The notes under the pieces are model-generated. The model was not told the origin of the DNA and made no database searches. It saw nothing but the letters and a program-made list of their open reading frames with translations. A stretch of DNA of 13,760 nucleotides, from NCBI GenBank assembly GCA_900543155.1, contig UQQN01000065.1:1-13760 (forward strand), read 5' to 3'. This document shows positions 1 to 7,916 of the stretch, one piece after another (the stretch's first letter is position 1; each line of letters opens with the position of its first letter). This DNA comes from an uncultured Prevotella sp. GTDB taxonomy: Bacteria; Bacteroidota; Bacteroidia; Bacteroidales; Bacteroidaceae. Both the position numbers and the translations under genes were made by a program.

Positions 1-157
1 CTAACGGGGTGAGGCTGGCGCGTGAAAAATCTTGATAAATCTATCAAATATCGTGTCGAAAACATTATAGATTTTGAAACCCTACCTAACGGGTAACCCT
101 TAACAATATGCCATTTACATTTGTTAACCACGATTTAAGATAAATTTCAAATGACAA
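1..157. other. Non-coding region at the left window edge
   Basis: No gene can be supported here. The only recurring string I see is CTAACGGG, at 1-8 and again at 86-93, which is too short to call a repeat element. On the plus strand a short open stretch ends at a TGA at 33-35 and could be the tail of a gene outside the window, but ten residues are not enough to identify it. The rest is A/T-rich spacer leading into the hairpin at 158-200. Confidence 0.4.
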
Positions 158-200
158 AATGACCGCTAATGTATTGATTATCAATACATTAGCGGTCATT
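158..200 (-). terminator. Perfect 21-bp hairpin after the CotH-like gene, candidate terminator
   Basis: Bases 158-178 and 180-200 are exact reverse complements around a single central base at 179; in RNA a few central pairs must open to form a loop. The hairpin begins 16 bases past the stop of the minus-strand CotH-like gene, so termination is its likely role. Read on the minus strand it is followed by TTTGTCATTTG, only a weak U tract, so it may instead protect the 3' end or act without a classical U run. Its right arm ends in GTCATT and runs straight into two AGTCATT copies (201-207 and 208-214). Confidence 0.6.
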
Positions 201-215
201 AGTCATTAGTCATTT

Positions 216-3200
216 TTACTTTACAATAACTTTTGTGCCGTTTACTACATACACACCAGGTGTAAAGCCCTGAATTGGCGTAAAGCCAGCCTCAACTTGC
301 ACGGTGCGCACCAAGGCACCCGACACAGAATAGATGCGAATGGTTTGTGCCTTGCCTACATTCACTGCAATTGCGCCAGCGCCACCTTGTGCAGCAAAAT
401 AAGCTTCAGCCTTAGCATCGTTAATACCATCAATCACAGGCTCATAGCCATAACGCTTGTCCATATACTTGATGCGATTCCTTACCCAACGGGCAGCATA
501 CTGAGCACCCCATTGCAGTTTTTTGTGAATTCTGCCTTGCGAAGATCCCCACTTCTTTTGTTCGCGAATATCAGCATAGCCATCTGCAAAGAGCGAAGCA
601 TAATCAAGGAAACGCTGTGCCAATTTATCGGGGTCAAAGAAAGTGGGACGCAACTCACAATAACGGTCTGCCAACATTTTGCGCCAACCCAAAGAACCCA
701 TTTTAAGGTTCAAAAAGAGCGTGAGCTGACCATGTTCGTGTTTCCAAAGCATTTCTTCGAAATCTTGTTGGGTATTCTGCGTATAGGTGGTATCAGCCTC
801 CCAGTTCTGCCCAAAGGTGCCATCCATATCCCATGGACAAACAGAAATTTTATTGCCCTCAGCTCCTGCTTGGTCATAAGCATAGAAGAACATATTCTTG
901 CCATGATTGTCGGTGGCAAGCGCCAACTCTATAAGCAAGTAGTAGTCGCGCAAGATGGGTAAGTCGAAATAGTTGCCAATTTCACGGTCGAAAGTACTCT
1001 GCACATCTGTTGTTGCCACAAAGTTCACGGCATCGCGCAATGGGGTCCAATCTACATACTCGTCTTTAGCATCGGGGTATTTCTGTTCAAAACCACGCCA
1101 CGACTCTTGACCTAAATAGTTATAGGCTTTTTCAACCTCGGTATAGGGGAATGAGCGTTCGTCGGGTTTATGTCCCATCAACACTTCATAGCTCCAATCT
1201 TTCGACTTATAAAGGAATCCGTGTGGTTCGGTTTTGTAAGTTGTCGACTCGCTTGCTGGCACATACTTTTTAAGTTTAAGCTGCTTGCGGTCCATCTTCT
1301 CGGTCAGGCAGTAGAGTCCCCAATATGAACCATTGAGAAAGACCTCAACAAACTCACCACGTGTGCCCGTACGCACTTTCTTTTCGCGGTCCGCATAATA
1401 GGGCTTCACTGAATAATCATTCCAAAGGTCGGTCGACACACGGTTGCGCATACATGCTCGGTCGATATACATGGCATCGAGAATCCAGTTATTGTCTGAA
1501 CGATAACCCAATATCTTACGGTCTATAGAGTTGCCATAAGCATCGCGCAACTTAATGGCATACGAGCGCTTGGCGTAGTTTGACGAACTGGCACCACGAT
1601 ACTTAAATGCTGCAATAAACGTTGAGTCAAAGCCCTGTGTGGTGGCAGCTGTTACACACAGCGAACCCGTGGTATAGGCATTATTTTCGCAACTTGATAC
1701 CTTAATTTCTACAAGTGGCAAATAAGTGAAGCGCAAGGTGGATGACTTATACACCTCGCCTGTGCTCTTAGTGATGAGCTCCATTGAGTAATTGTCAGTG
1801 CAATTAGGCTCTTCAAACTTCAACTTGCCCTCTGCATCTGCCTCACTACCATTTATTTTTATCAGATAGTCGCTTGCAAACTGATCTTTGAGTTTATAAG
1901 TGAATGTGGGACTGAATGTGCCCCCCTTTCGCAAGGTTGTGGGCAGCGGATAGTAGTAGGTATTTGAACTTTTATCGTAAACAAGTTGTTTGTTGTTTAA
2001 ACGAATAGAGTCGGTGGCATCGGCAAATGTGGAGGGATTTAAATCGATGCCCATGTCAATGCCTTGATTTTGCAGATAGATGGCATGGCGCACATCGGCA
2101 GATGTAAATACAAACGAAGAACCTGCATCGTTCGCCTCGTAGAGTCCTACTTCGTGTACACTGGCACTACCTTCAAAATTGTCTAAGCTATAGTCGTTCC
2201 ACGAGTTGTATTTATATTGTGTGGTATCGGTTGTACACAGATTGTCGAGTTTGGTAAGCGTATATCCCGAATAGGTATTGGTGGTCCAACCAAAGTCCCA
2301 AAGGTTTCCGTTGGGCATGCCACTCACGACACGCAGTCCTGCACGTTTGTCAGATGTGCTCTTATCGGGGGTGGGATAATTGGTTGAAACATACTGACCC
2401 TCTTTTGTAAAGATTTGCACACCTGTACCGCTCTGCACAAAATAAAATTGCGTGCGACTTGAAGGTGAATATACCTCGGTCAAACAAGTGGTGTAGGTGT
2501 TTTTGCTCGTGCCTACACCCACATAACGTCCTGTGCGTAGGTTCACAATGCTATAAAGCACAGGGTCTGCTACAGAGGTGGTATATACCACAGGTTGCTT
2601 TAACTGAGTACGTTCCCAATACTCACCTTGTGAGCTCTTACCTTTTGTTTCGGTTTTAAAGTTATCGCTCGATGTGCCTGTGTCTCCACCAGTGCCTCCA
2701 CCGCCAGTGCCTCCACCGCCTGTTTCGCCACCACCACTTGATGAACCACTGAGCACGTCATTGCCTTGCTCATCATAAATTTTAAAAAGCTCATTTTGGT
2801 TACCAAACCCACCGTAGGTACCTAACAAATATGTGTTATCCATGCGCAAGTTGAAACATTGGTCGGGATTTTGCACATTGAACACCATGCAATAACCATC
2901 GTAATGACTTTCCGTGCTAAACGTCCATTGGCTGGCAGAGGTACTACCGCTCGAGGTGAGAGTAATGCCTTTCGTTTTACCCGTCACACGGTTATTAGTA
3001 AAGGTCATGTACTGTCCACTCTTGGCATTGACAATTACGTAGCCATTGCCTTGTTTGCGGATGTACCACCAACTATCGGCTGAGTAGGTTGACGTGGTAA
3101 GATAATAAAGTTCGGCTGTTGAGCCGTGGTTTGCGCCCAATGCTACCGACCCGTAACCATCGTATGCGTTGTACTTTTTACAACTAAAACGATACTTCAC

Positions 3201-3278
3201 ATTGTCTTTAAATTCTGGGGCTGCTTTGCTTATGCCAAAAGCAAGCAAAGCGAAGAAAAAGAGTACTAACTTTTTCAT
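216..3278 (-). CDS. Secreted CotH-kinase family protein with ricin-like N-terminal domains and T9SS-type C-terminus
   Basis: A 1020-residue exported protein. Residues 1-19 form a signal peptide (MKKLVLFFFALLAFGISKA, cut before APEF). Residues about 25-170 and 230-385 look like two ricin/beta-trefoil-like modules, joined by a Gly/Ser/Thr-rich linker (about 177-204). A beta-rich segment follows (about 440-518). The CotH domain runs from about 520 to 945: LPLVEIKV, the FKYRGASS...RSYAIKLRD stretch, a DNHGKN motif (790-795) and CPWDMDG (814-820), matching the D-x-H-x-x-N and PWD-x-D signatures of the family. Known CotH proteins are atypical kinases that phosphorylate spore-coat or surface proteins; the substrate here is unknown. 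The last 50 residues (RIYSVSGALV, then PGVYVVNGTKVIVK at the very end) resemble a type A T9SS sorting domain, so I infer outer-membrane export and surface attachment. The start is the only Met before the signal peptide. The gene is transcribed alone. The family call is firm; the trefoil call is from general appearance. Confidence 0.9.
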   Translation of the reverse strand: MKKLVLFFFALLAFGISKAAPEFKDNVKYRFSCKKYNAYDGYGSVALGANHGSTAELYYLTTSTYSADSWWYIRKQGNGYVIVNAKSGQYMTFTNNRVTGKTKGITLTSSGSTSASQWTFSTESHYDGYCMVFNVQNPDQCFNLRMDNTYLLGTYGGFGNQNELFKIYDEQGNDVLSGSSSGGGETGGGGTGGGGTGGDTGTSSDNFKTETKGKSSQGEYWERTQLKQPVVYTTSVADPVLYSIVNLRTGRYVGVGTSKNTYTTCLTEVYSPSSRTQFYFVQSGTGVQIFTKEGQYVSTNYPTPDKSTSDKRAGLRVVSGMPNGNLWDFGWTTNTYSGYTLTKLDNLCTTDTTQYKYNSWNDYSLDNFEGSASVHEVGLYEANDAGSSFVFTSADVRHAIYLQNQGIDMGIDLNPSTFADATDSIRLNNKQLVYDKSSNTYYYPLPTTLRKGGTFSPTFTYKLKDQFASDYLIKINGSEADAEGKLKFEEPNCTDNYSMELITKSTGEVYKSSTLRFTYLPLVEIKVSSCENNAYTTGSLCVTAATTQGFDSTFIAAFKYRGASSSNYAKRSYAIKLRDAYGNSIDRKILGYRSDNNWILDAMYIDRACMRNRVSTDLWNDYSVKPYYADREKKVRTGTRGEFVEVFLNGSYWGLYCLTEKMDRKQLKLKKYVPASESTTYKTEPHGFLYKSKDWSYEVLMGHKPDERSFPYTEVEKAYNYLGQESWRGFEQKYPDAKDEYVDWTPLRDAVNFVATTDVQSTFDREIGNYFDLPILRDYYLLIELALATDNHGKNMFFYAYDQAGAEGNKISVCPWDMDGTFGQNWEADTTYTQNTQQDFEEMLWKHEHGQLTLFLNLKMGSLGWRKMLADRYCELRPTFFDPDKLAQRFLDYASLFADGYADIREQKKWGSSQGRIHKKLQWGAQYAARWVRNRIKYMDKRYGYEPVIDGINDAKAEAYFAAQGGAGAIAVNVGKAQTIRIYSVSGALVRTVQVEAGFTPIQGFTPGVYVVNGTKVIVK
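2691..2720. repeat. Two perfect tandem 15-bp units inside the CotH linker
   Basis: AGTGCCTCCACCGCC occurs twice in direct succession (2691-2705 and 2706-2720), with degenerate copies on both sides. On the coding (minus) strand it encodes a Gly-Gly-Gly-Gly-Thr-type pentapeptide in the flexible linker between the two N-terminal modules. The 15-bp length keeps the frame, so gain or loss of a unit would only change linker length. Confidence 0.85.
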
Positions 3279-3310
3279 TTATTGATTTTTTGTGTTTGTT
3301 TTTCAATTTA

Positions 3311-3326
3311 GTGTTTACAGAAACAC
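3311..3326. other. Small inverted repeat in the CotH-gene upstream region
   Basis: GTGTTT (3311-3316) and AAACAC (3321-3326) are complementary around the tetraloop ACAG. They lie about 33-48 bases upstream of the minus-strand CotH start and could form a small 5'-leader hairpin or a protein-binding site. I found no convincing TAnnTTTG element for the CotH gene: the nearest candidate, TATTTTTC on the minus strand at 3373-3380, has no matching upstream box. Confidence 0.3.
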
Positions 3327-3403
3327 GCGGTAAAATTACAAATAATTAGTAACTCAATCTAATAAAACGCACGAAAAATAGACGAACAGCCCTTTCTTTT
3401 ATA

Positions 3404-3437
3404 CGAATGGGCTGAATCTGTCAACGCGAATGGGTTG
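3404..3437. promoter_or_regulatory. Direct repeats CGAATGGGYTG, candidate operator
   Basis: CGAATGGGCTG (3404-3414) recurs as CGAATGGGTTG (3427-3437), 23 bases start to start, about two helical turns. The first copy also forms part of an inverted repeat, with CAGCCC at 3387-3392 opposite GGGCTG at 3409-3414. The sites lie between the divergent CotH-like and AraC-like genes. AraC-family proteins typically bind direct repeats spaced near two turns, so these could be sites for the adjacent regulator; this is inference. Confidence 0.35.
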
Positions 3438-3538
3438 TGATGTGTCCGTTTATAATGGATACCCCTTATATCCCCCACCTCATCAAAAAAACTTGCAACG
3501 AAATTAAAAGCACTGTGCATTTTGTCAAACTTTATTGC

Positions 3539-3546
3539 TATATTTG
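3539..3546 (+). promoter_or_regulatory. Bacteroidota -7 promoter element for the AraC-cyuA unit
   Basis: TATATTTG matches the -7 consensus TAnnTTTG exactly and ends 17 bases before the ATG at 3564, predicting a very short leader. A TTTG at 3521-3524 is a possible upstream box, but only 14 bases separate the two elements where about 19-21 is usual, so the -33 assignment is uncertain. Confidence 0.5.
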
Positions 3547-3563
3547 CAAAGTGATTTTTAATT

Positions 3564-4010
3564 ATGGAACAAAACACCTTAAAGACAAAACCCGAACCCG
3601 CCTATCGCACACGGTTAAAGGCTGAAAAGGCTAACGAACTTTACTTGCGTATTGTTGAAAAACTCACGAAAGAAAAACTCTATCGCGACCCTTCATACAA
3701 TACATCAAAGTTGGCTGCCGACCTAAAAACAAATACGCGATATATTGCCGCTGCCGTGGCTGTATGTACGGGCAACAACTATAGCGCATTGGTTAATAGT
3801 CTGCGACTGCGCGATGTATGCAAAATGATGCGTTCGGCACACTATAAAGACATGACGACCGAGGAAATTGGCTTGTTATCTGGTTTCTCATCACGACAAG
3901 CTTTTTACTTGGCTTTTCATCGCATTTATGAGTGTACACCACGCGCATACCGCTTGCAACTTAGCAAACAACAGACTAAAGACGGTAAAGAATCTACTAA
4001 CAACTCATAA
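3564..4010 (+). CDS. Small AraC-type helix-turn-helix DNA-binding protein
   Basis: A 148-residue protein that is essentially a lone AraC/XylS DNA-binding domain. Residues about 45-70 (YNTSKLAADLKTNTRYIAAAV) form the first helix-turn-helix and about 98-130 (TTEEIGLLSGFSSRQAFYLAF, then HRIYECTPRAYR) the second, with the family's GF-S-x-x-x-F-x-x-x-F-K/H-R pattern and a C-terminal TP-x-x-YR. There is no sensor, receiver or cupin domain, so any effector would have to come from a partner protein or the protein level may set the response. It resembles the DNA-binding ends of Bacteroidota hybrid two-component regulators. Its stop is one base before the cyuA-like start, so the two are almost certainly co-transcribed and it may control that gene or itself. 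The ATG sits close behind a good -7 element. Confidence 0.85.
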   Translation: MEQNTLKTKPEPAYRTRLKAEKANELYLRIVEKLTKEKLYRDPSYNTSKLAADLKTNTRYIAAAVAVCTGNNYSALVNSLRLRDVCKMMRSAHYKDMTTEEIGLLSGFSSRQAFYLAFHRIYECTPRAYRLQLSKQQTKDGKESTNNS

Positions 4011-4011
4011 C

Positions 4012-5319
4012 GTGCTTAGCAACAACGAAAAAGAACAAATAACCCAATTGGTACACCAACAGGTGGTGCCTGCCATTGGATGCACCGAACCTATTTGCGT
4101 GGCGCTTGCTGCAAGTAGGGCTGCCGAGGTATTGGAGTGTGTGCCTACTAAAATTGAAGCACACCTTAGTGCCAACATCCTAAAAAATGCTATGGGTGTG
4201 GGCATTCCGGGTACTGGCATGGTGGGACTTCCTATTGCCATTGCTTTAGGAGCCACCATCGGAAAGTCTGATTTAGGACTCGAAGTGCTGCGACATGCCA
4301 ACCCCGAAGCTGTGGAACATGGCAAAGAATATATTGCCCAAAAACGCATTCACATTGAGCTTAAAGCCGATGCGCCCGAAAAACTCTATGTTGAAATCGT
4401 GGCACACGACGATGCGAACAACACAGCACGCGTGATCATTGCACGCGAACATACACACTATATTTACATTGCCAAAAACGACACGGTTATTCTCAACGAC
4501 CCTCTGCGAGCTACAGATGCCACAACCAACCTTCAAGAAGGCGAAAAACTGCGACTCAACTTGCGCAAGGTGTGGGAGTATGCCACCACTATGCCATTAA
4601 GCGAGATTAACTTTATCAACGAAGCTCGCCGCCTTAACGAGGCTGCTGCACGCCAATCGCTTGAAGGCAATTACGGACATTGCTTAGGCAAGGTGCTGAG
4701 CCGTCCATTGGGACGTGGCATTATGGGTGACAACATCTTCTCGCATATCATATCGTCGACGGCTTGTGCCTGCGATGCACGTATGGCAGGTGCTATGATT
4801 CCTGTAATGAGTAATTCGGGCTCGGGCAATCAAGGCATTTGCGCCACAAACCCTGTGGTGGTTTTTGCAGAAGAGAACCACAATACGGCAGAAGAAATGA
4901 CACGTGCCTTAATGCTTTCGCACCTCACAGCCATTTACATCAAACAAAACTTAGGTACCTTGTCTGCACTTTGTGGTTGTGTGGTAGCTGCTACAGGCTC
5001 AAGTTGCGGCATTACCTACTTGATGGGCGGTGGTTATGAACAAATGACCTTTGCAGTGAAAAACATGATTGCTAACCTCACGGGTATGATTTGCGATGGT
5101 GCAAAACCAAGTTGCGCCATGAAACTTACCACTGGTGTGAGCACGGCTGTGCTCTCTGCGATGTTGGCTATGCAAGGCAACTGCGTTACAAGTGTAGAAG
5201 GTATTATTGACGACGACGTGGACCGTAGTATTCGAAACTTGGTGAGCATCGGTGCCGACGCTATGAACGAAACCGACCACTGCGTGCTCGACATTATGAC
5301 ACATAAAAGTAAATGTTAA
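4012..5319 (+). CDS. cyuA: L-cysteine desulfidase, CyuA/UPF0597 (YhaM) family, GTG start
   Basis: The predicted product is a 435-residue cytosolic enzyme that splits L-cysteine into pyruvate, ammonia and sulfide with a [4Fe-4S] cluster. The start is GTG at 4012, one base after the upstream stop. An in-frame ATG at 3868 would add 48 residues that are only the AraC gene read in another frame, and the family begins just before the motif PAIGCTEPICVALA. The family length (about 430-440) agrees. Counting from GTG, Cys24 lies in GCTEP, Cys321 in ALCGCVV, and Cys361 and Cys368 in MICDGAKPSC. As I recall, the archaeal desulfidase needs cysteines 25, 282, 322 and 329; the last three have the same 40 and 7 spacing as 321, 361 and 368 here, so the cluster site looks intact. 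NSGSGNQG (268-275) is another family hallmark. Some homologues are annotated as serine dehydratase alpha subunits, so serine ammonia-lyase activity is the main alternative. An intact set of residues suggests a working enzyme. Confidence 0.88.
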   Translation: MLSNNEKEQITQLVHQQVVPAIGCTEPICVALAASRAAEVLECVPTKIEAHLSANILKNAMGVGIPGTGMVGLPIAIALGATIGKSDLGLEVLRHANPEAVEHGKEYIAQKRIHIELKADAPEKLYVEIVAHDDANNTARVIIAREHTHYIYIAKNDTVILNDPLRATDATTNLQEGEKLRLNLRKVWEYATTMPLSEINFINEARRLNEAAARQSLEGNYGHCLGKVLSRPLGRGIMGDNIFSHIISSTACACDARMAGAMIPVMSNSGSGNQGICATNPVVVFAEENHNTAEEMTRALMLSHLTAIYIKQNLGTLSALCGCVVAATGSSCGITYLMGGGYEQMTFAVKNMIANLTGMICDGAKPSCAMKLTTGVSTAVLSAMLAMQGNCVTSVEGIIDDDVDRSIRNLVSIGADAMNETDHCVLDIMTHKSKC

Positions 5320-5398
5320 ACTTTTGGGGAAAGATAAAAGGTTATTAGGCAATAATTTTTTCTATAACCTACCCCCAATAACCCCTTATAAACAGAAT

Positions 5399-7621
5399 AT
5401 GAAACATCATCTTTTTACCACCCTACTGATGGCTGCCATGACAGCAGGTACTGCCTCAGCACAAATTAGCTTGGTAAACCCCGTGCCACAAAAGGTTACG
5501 GCTTCAAATAAAGGCATCATTAACGCCCCTACCACTTGGAAGGTGGTTTGCGACAAGAGTCGTTCTAATAGCATTGCCATTGCAGCGCTTCATGCAGCAA
5601 ATAGTGTAAAAACTGAGGCTAAGGCTGCTTTCACCGTGAAGGTGGGTGTGAAGGGCGACAAAACTGTTAGCAAAGTGGCAAAACTCATCCCTGCTAAGGC
5701 TGAGGGTTACTACCTTGCCATTAGCAATAAAGAAGTGATTGTGGCTGGTGCCGACGAAGAAGGCTTGTTCTATGGTGTGCAGACATTGTTAGGCTCTGTA
5801 GCTGAAGGCAAATTAGAGTGCTGCCACATTACTGACTGGCCCGACGTTCCCTTCCGTGGCACAGTTGAAGGTTTCTATGGTACACCTTGGAGCCATAAAG
5901 CTCGTTTGAGCCAAATTGAGTTCTATGGCAGAAACAAGATGAACGTATATATCTATGGTCCAAAAGACGACCCCTATCATCGCAACCATTGGCGCACGCC
6001 TTATCCTGAAGAAGATGCAAAACGCATTCAGGAACTCAATGAGTGTGCCAAAAAGAATGGCGTAAACTTTTATTGGGCTATCCACCCGGGTGTAGATATT
6101 AAATGGAACGATGCCGACCGCGACGCGCTCATTGCTAAATTCGAAAAGATGTATGAATTGGGCGTTCGCTCATTCGCTGTCTTCTTCGACGACATTTGGG
6201 GTGAAGGCACAAGAGCCGACAAACAGGCTGAATTGCTCAACTATGTGGACAACAACTTCGTAAAGACCCATAAGGGAGTACGTCCACTCGTAATGTGCCC
6301 CACAGAATATAACCGCTCTTGGGCTAACGACGAAAAGGGTTATTTGCGCACCTTGGGCTCGAAGATGAATAAGAGCGTGCAAATTATGTGGACGGGCAAC
6401 ACCGTGGTACACTGCATCGACAAAGAAAGCATGGAGTGGATTAACCAACGCATCGACCGCAAAGCTTACATTTGGTGGAACTTCCCCGTAAGCGACTTTG
6501 TGCGCGACCACATCTTGCTCGGTCCTGCTTATGGCAACGGATTGGACATTGCTGAGGATGTTTCGGGCTTTGTTTCAAACCCCATGGAGCATGCTGAAGC
6601 TTCTAAAATTTCGCTCTACGGCATTGCTGACTACACTTGGAACATGAAGGCCTACGATGCAAACAAGGATTGGGAAAATGGATTGAAAGCTGTTTTGCCC
6701 GACAACTACAAGGCATTGCGCACATTTGCACTCTATAACAAAGACCTTGGTGCCAATGGGCATGGTTTCCGTCGCGAAGAAGGTGACGAAATTAAAGATT
6801 TGGCTGCCACTGCCCTTACAGGCGACAAAGATGCCATTAGCCGCTTACGCATCAAGTGTCAAGAACTGCGCATGGCTGTCGATGTATTATTGGCAGATAA
6901 GTCTAACCCCGAGTTGAGCCGTGAATTGCGTCCTTGGTTGTTGCAAGGTAAGAATGTAGCTGACTATGGTGTCACGGTTTGCACCATGGCACTCAACGCG
7001 CATCACACGGATAGATCTGCATCATTCCCCACCTTTAACGACTCTTACCAACAAGCACGTGCATTGCAAGTGCAAATGTACGAGCTCGAGAACTCTGACG
7101 TGCGCCACGCATTGCAACCTGGTATTAAGGTGGCTACAAAGGTAATGATGCCTACACTCAACAAACTCTTTACCTTGGTGGTTGATAATTACAACAAGGC
7201 GAACGGCACACAACTCATTAACTCTGCCGAGTACAATCCTTACAAGATTGTTTCGGGTGTACCACAGTTGGCTCTCTTACCCATCACGGTGCGTGGCAAT
7301 GAGGTGGCTGTAGCTCCTTCGCTCGAGGTAATTAAATGGCCTGCGGGGGCTGCCTTTACCATCGAAGGCGATCGCGACATCGCATTTGCTGGCATGGAAT
7401 TTAACCTTGGCATTCCGGGTGTAGCTAAGAACTTTAAGCTCGAACTCTTCACCAACGGTGCTTGGAAGGAAGTTAGCTTGTTGCACTATAAAGACAACGA
7501 CCCTGTGATTCACACAGGCAACGAGTTGGGCGGCATGAGTGCTTCGAAACTCCGCATTACCAATGTGAGCGGTGCCGAACAACAAGTATACTTTAAGAAC
7601 TTTAAATTTATCAAAAGATAA
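5399..7621 (+). CDS. Secreted GH84 beta-N-acetylglucosaminidase (O-GlcNAcase-like)
   Basis: A 740-residue exported glycoside hydrolase. The ATG at 5399 starts a clear signal peptide (MKHHLFTTLLMAAMTAGTASA, cut before QIS); a longer in-frame start at 5324 would bury this signal, so it is rejected. An N-terminal GH20b-like domain spans about 25-148. The catalytic barrel starts at PFRGTVEGFYGTPW (about 151) and contains YGPKDDPYHR and the catalytic Asp pair Asp264-Asp265 in VFFDDIWG; GH84 enzymes use these with the substrate N-acetyl group. YIWWNFPV (357-364) and YGIADYTWN (407-415) complete the active site. A helical region and a C-terminal beta-sandwich (about 640-740) follow. It should remove terminal beta-linked GlcNAc from host or dietary glycoconjugates in the periplasm or outside the cell. 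The layout matches the Bacteroides enzyme used as a model for human O-GlcNAcase. It follows cyuA by 79 bases with no good promoter seen, so read-through is possible. Confidence 0.93.
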   Translation: MKHHLFTTLLMAAMTAGTASAQISLVNPVPQKVTASNKGIINAPTTWKVVCDKSRSNSIAIAALHAANSVKTEAKAAFTVKVGVKGDKTVSKVAKLIPAKAEGYYLAISNKEVIVAGADEEGLFYGVQTLLGSVAEGKLECCHITDWPDVPFRGTVEGFYGTPWSHKARLSQIEFYGRNKMNVYIYGPKDDPYHRNHWRTPYPEEDAKRIQELNECAKKNGVNFYWAIHPGVDIKWNDADRDALIAKFEKMYELGVRSFAVFFDDIWGEGTRADKQAELLNYVDNNFVKTHKGVRPLVMCPTEYNRSWANDEKGYLRTLGSKMNKSVQIMWTGNTVVHCIDKESMEWINQRIDRKAYIWWNFPVSDFVRDHILLGPAYGNGLDIAEDVSGFVSNPMEHAEASKISLYGIADYTWNMKAYDANKDWENGLKAVLPDNYKALRTFALYNKDLGANGHGFRREEGDEIKDLAATALTGDKDAISRLRIKCQELRMAVDVLLADKSNPELSRELRPWLLQGKNVADYGVTVCTMALNAHHTDRSASFPTFNDSYQQARALQVQMYELENSDVRHALQPGIKVATKVMMPTLNKLFTLVVDNYNKANGTQLINSAEYNPYKIVSGVPQLALLPITVRGNEVAVAPSLEVIKWPAGAAFTIEGDRDIAFAGMEFNLGIPGVAKNFKLELFTNGAWKEVSLLHYKDNDPVIHTGNELGGMSASKLRITNVSGAEQQVYFKNFKFIKR

Positions 7622-7630
7622 ATAAGTAGA

Positions 7631-7676
7631 CTCAAGTTTCGGATTTAGTCCGTCTTTACTAAATCCGAAACTTGAG
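7631..7676. terminator. 19-bp perfect hairpin after the GH84 gene
   Basis: Bases 7631-7649 pair perfectly with 7658-7676 around the loop CCGTCTTT. The structure begins 9 bases past the GH84 stop. It lacks a U run on the plus strand (AATTTAAC follows), so it is a candidate terminator or 3'-end stabiliser rather than a textbook one. Confidence 0.65.
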
Positions 7677-7814
7677 AATTTAACTATATACCGCTATTAT
7701 ACATCTACCTAAGAACAAGTCATACTTATATACAAAATTCAAACATAGACATATCAAAACCCTATAATTTACCCCCCCCGATTATACATTTTTACAAAAA
7801 AAGGACATTGTTTC

Positions 7815-7845
7815 TTGCAAAATCAAAAAAATATCGCCACTTTTG
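7815..7845 (+). promoter_or_regulatory. Candidate distal promoter for the epimerase/dehydratase gene
   Basis: TTGC at 7815-7818 and CACTTTTG at 7838-7845 are separated by 19 bases. This fits a -33 TTTG-like box and a -7 TAnnTTTG box with one mismatch. It would give a leader of about 157 bases that includes the 24-codon ORF. Confidence 0.45.
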
Positions 7846-7916
7846 CATATGCTATTCAGCAATGCAACTGCAGATTGTGTGAAAGAGCTATGAGTTCCAA
7901 TATATAAAAGGAAAAT

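Noticed and set aside
3..35. Possible tail of a plus-strand gene at the left edge
   Set aside because: Only ten codons before a stop, with no recognisable motif.
297..962. 221-codon open frame on the plus strand, antisense to the CotH-like gene
   Set aside because: The translation has no recognisable domain and the opposite strand encodes clear CotH motifs across the same stretch; it is a frame shadow.
3868..4011. Upstream in-frame ATG start for the cysteine desulfidase
   Set aside because: The extra 48 residues are the AraC gene read in another frame and do not fit the enzyme family; GTG at 4012 fits better.
5340..5369. Imperfect hairpin between cyuA and GH84 (GGTTAT / ATAACC with a bulge)
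   Set aside because: The stem is short and bulged, the loop is long, and no U run follows, so I do not call it a terminator.
5324..5398. Upstream in-frame ATG for GH84
   Set aside because: It would place 25 unrelated residues before a perfect signal peptide beginning at 5399.
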